14,171 bases of DNA, taken from NCBI GenBank assembly GCA_934255515.1, contig CAKQON010000043.1, forward strand, positions 1-14,171, read 5' to 3'. A model generated the notes under the pieces. It made no database searches, was not told the DNA's origin, and saw nothing but the letters and a program-made list of their open reading frames with translations. Position 1 is the first letter of the stretch. Every line of letters starts with the position of its first letter. The position numbers were made by a program, and so were the translations under genes. The DNA is from an uncultured Sutterella sp. (lineage in GTDB: Bacteria; Pseudomonadota; Gammaproteobacteria; Burkholderiales; Burkholderiaceae_F). This document shows positions 14,083-14,171 of the stretch, in pieces.

Positions 14083-14171
14083 GCACAATCAGGTCGTCAA
14101 TCTCTTCAGGTAACAATCGAAAGTGAAGAGATTGCAGAGCGCCAGCATCGTATTGATGCGATGCGCATTCT
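14083..14171 (+). other. Possible start of an unidentified reading frame at right edge
   Basis: After a TAG at 14080-14082, one plus-strand frame stays open to the edge and reads protein-like (VTIESEEIAERQHRIDAMRI). It has no ATG, GTG or TTG before 14161 and no ribosome binding site there. An alternative frame starts GTG at 14123. Minus-strand frames are also open from the edge, ending at TGA or TAA here. I cannot decide which, if any, is a gene. Confidence 0.2.
14098..14134. other. 10-bp inverted repeat in right-edge leader
   Basis: CAATCTCTTC (14098-14107) and GAAGAGATTG (14125-14134) are perfect complements with a 17-nt loop. It would be transcribed from the promoter at 14025-14054 and could form a leader hairpin. 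A smaller pair, GCATCG and CGATGC, follows at about 14143-14162. No T run follows either. Confidence 0.5.

Larger units (their letters stand above)
13669..14171. other. Gene-poor right flank (503 bp)
   Basis: This stretch is noticeably more AT-rich than the rest. It holds a solitary CRISPR-like repeat (13703-13736), a small TCCGCT/AGCGGA hairpin (about 13802-13817), a short heptamer repeat (13917-13935), a CCGGA/TCCGG hairpin (about 13990-14002), and a rightward promoter with inverted repeats (14020-14134). A 78-codon minus-strand frame (13643-13879) is not credible as a gene. Confidence 0.6.

Overview
The window is GC-rich and densely packed. Most of its genes lie on the minus strand. Gene content (CstA, DcuC, a CynX-type MFS permease, a TamA/TamB pair ending in the classic GLGPEL and YRFEF tails, Lpp-type lipoproteins) points to a Gram-negative proteobacterium. 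A betaproteobacterium living with little oxygen, such as a gut Sutterellaceae, would fit the DcuC carrier and the codon bias. That assignment is inference, since no rRNA or marker gene is present.

Layout. (1) 1-2218: cstA, a carbon-starvation/pyruvate-type carrier, minus strand, with a leader of about 200 nt that holds a 10+10 bp inverted repeat, and an AT-rich promoter zone. (2) 2115-3581: dcuC, minus, with a clear terminator and a good sigma70-like promoter overlapped by a 12-bp palindrome. (3) 3704-4960: a 12-TM MFS permease, minus. It is divergent from (4) 5222-6284, a two-gene lipoprotein operon on the plus strand (a glycine-zipper SlyB-like protein, then a coiled-coil lipoprotein) closed by a strong terminator. 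The divergent intergenic region carries four small palindromes. (5) 6377-12455: tamA-tamB, minus, separated by one base and translationally coupled; together they form the translocation and assembly module and bridge inner and outer membranes. (6) 12557-13081: a ribbon-helix-helix (RHH) plus Ala/Pro/Lys-rich tail gene, minus, interrupted by an in-frame amber codon, with a terminator behind it and a 21-bp palindrome just before its ribosome binding site. (7) 13312-13668: a second small RHH gene with its own symmetrical terminator, minus. (8) 13669-14171: gene-poor, more AT-rich DNA holding a solitary CRISPR-repeat-like element and, at the right edge, a rightward promoter framed by inverted repeats.

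The left 12.5 kb is ordinary chromosomal housekeeping and transport. The unusual part is 12.6-14.2 kb: two RHH-type DNA-binding genes, long palindromes placed where operators or leader hairpins would sit, an amber-interrupted reading frame, and one isolated repeat resembling a type I-C CRISPR unit. No complete CRISPR array, tRNA, rRNA or transposase was found.
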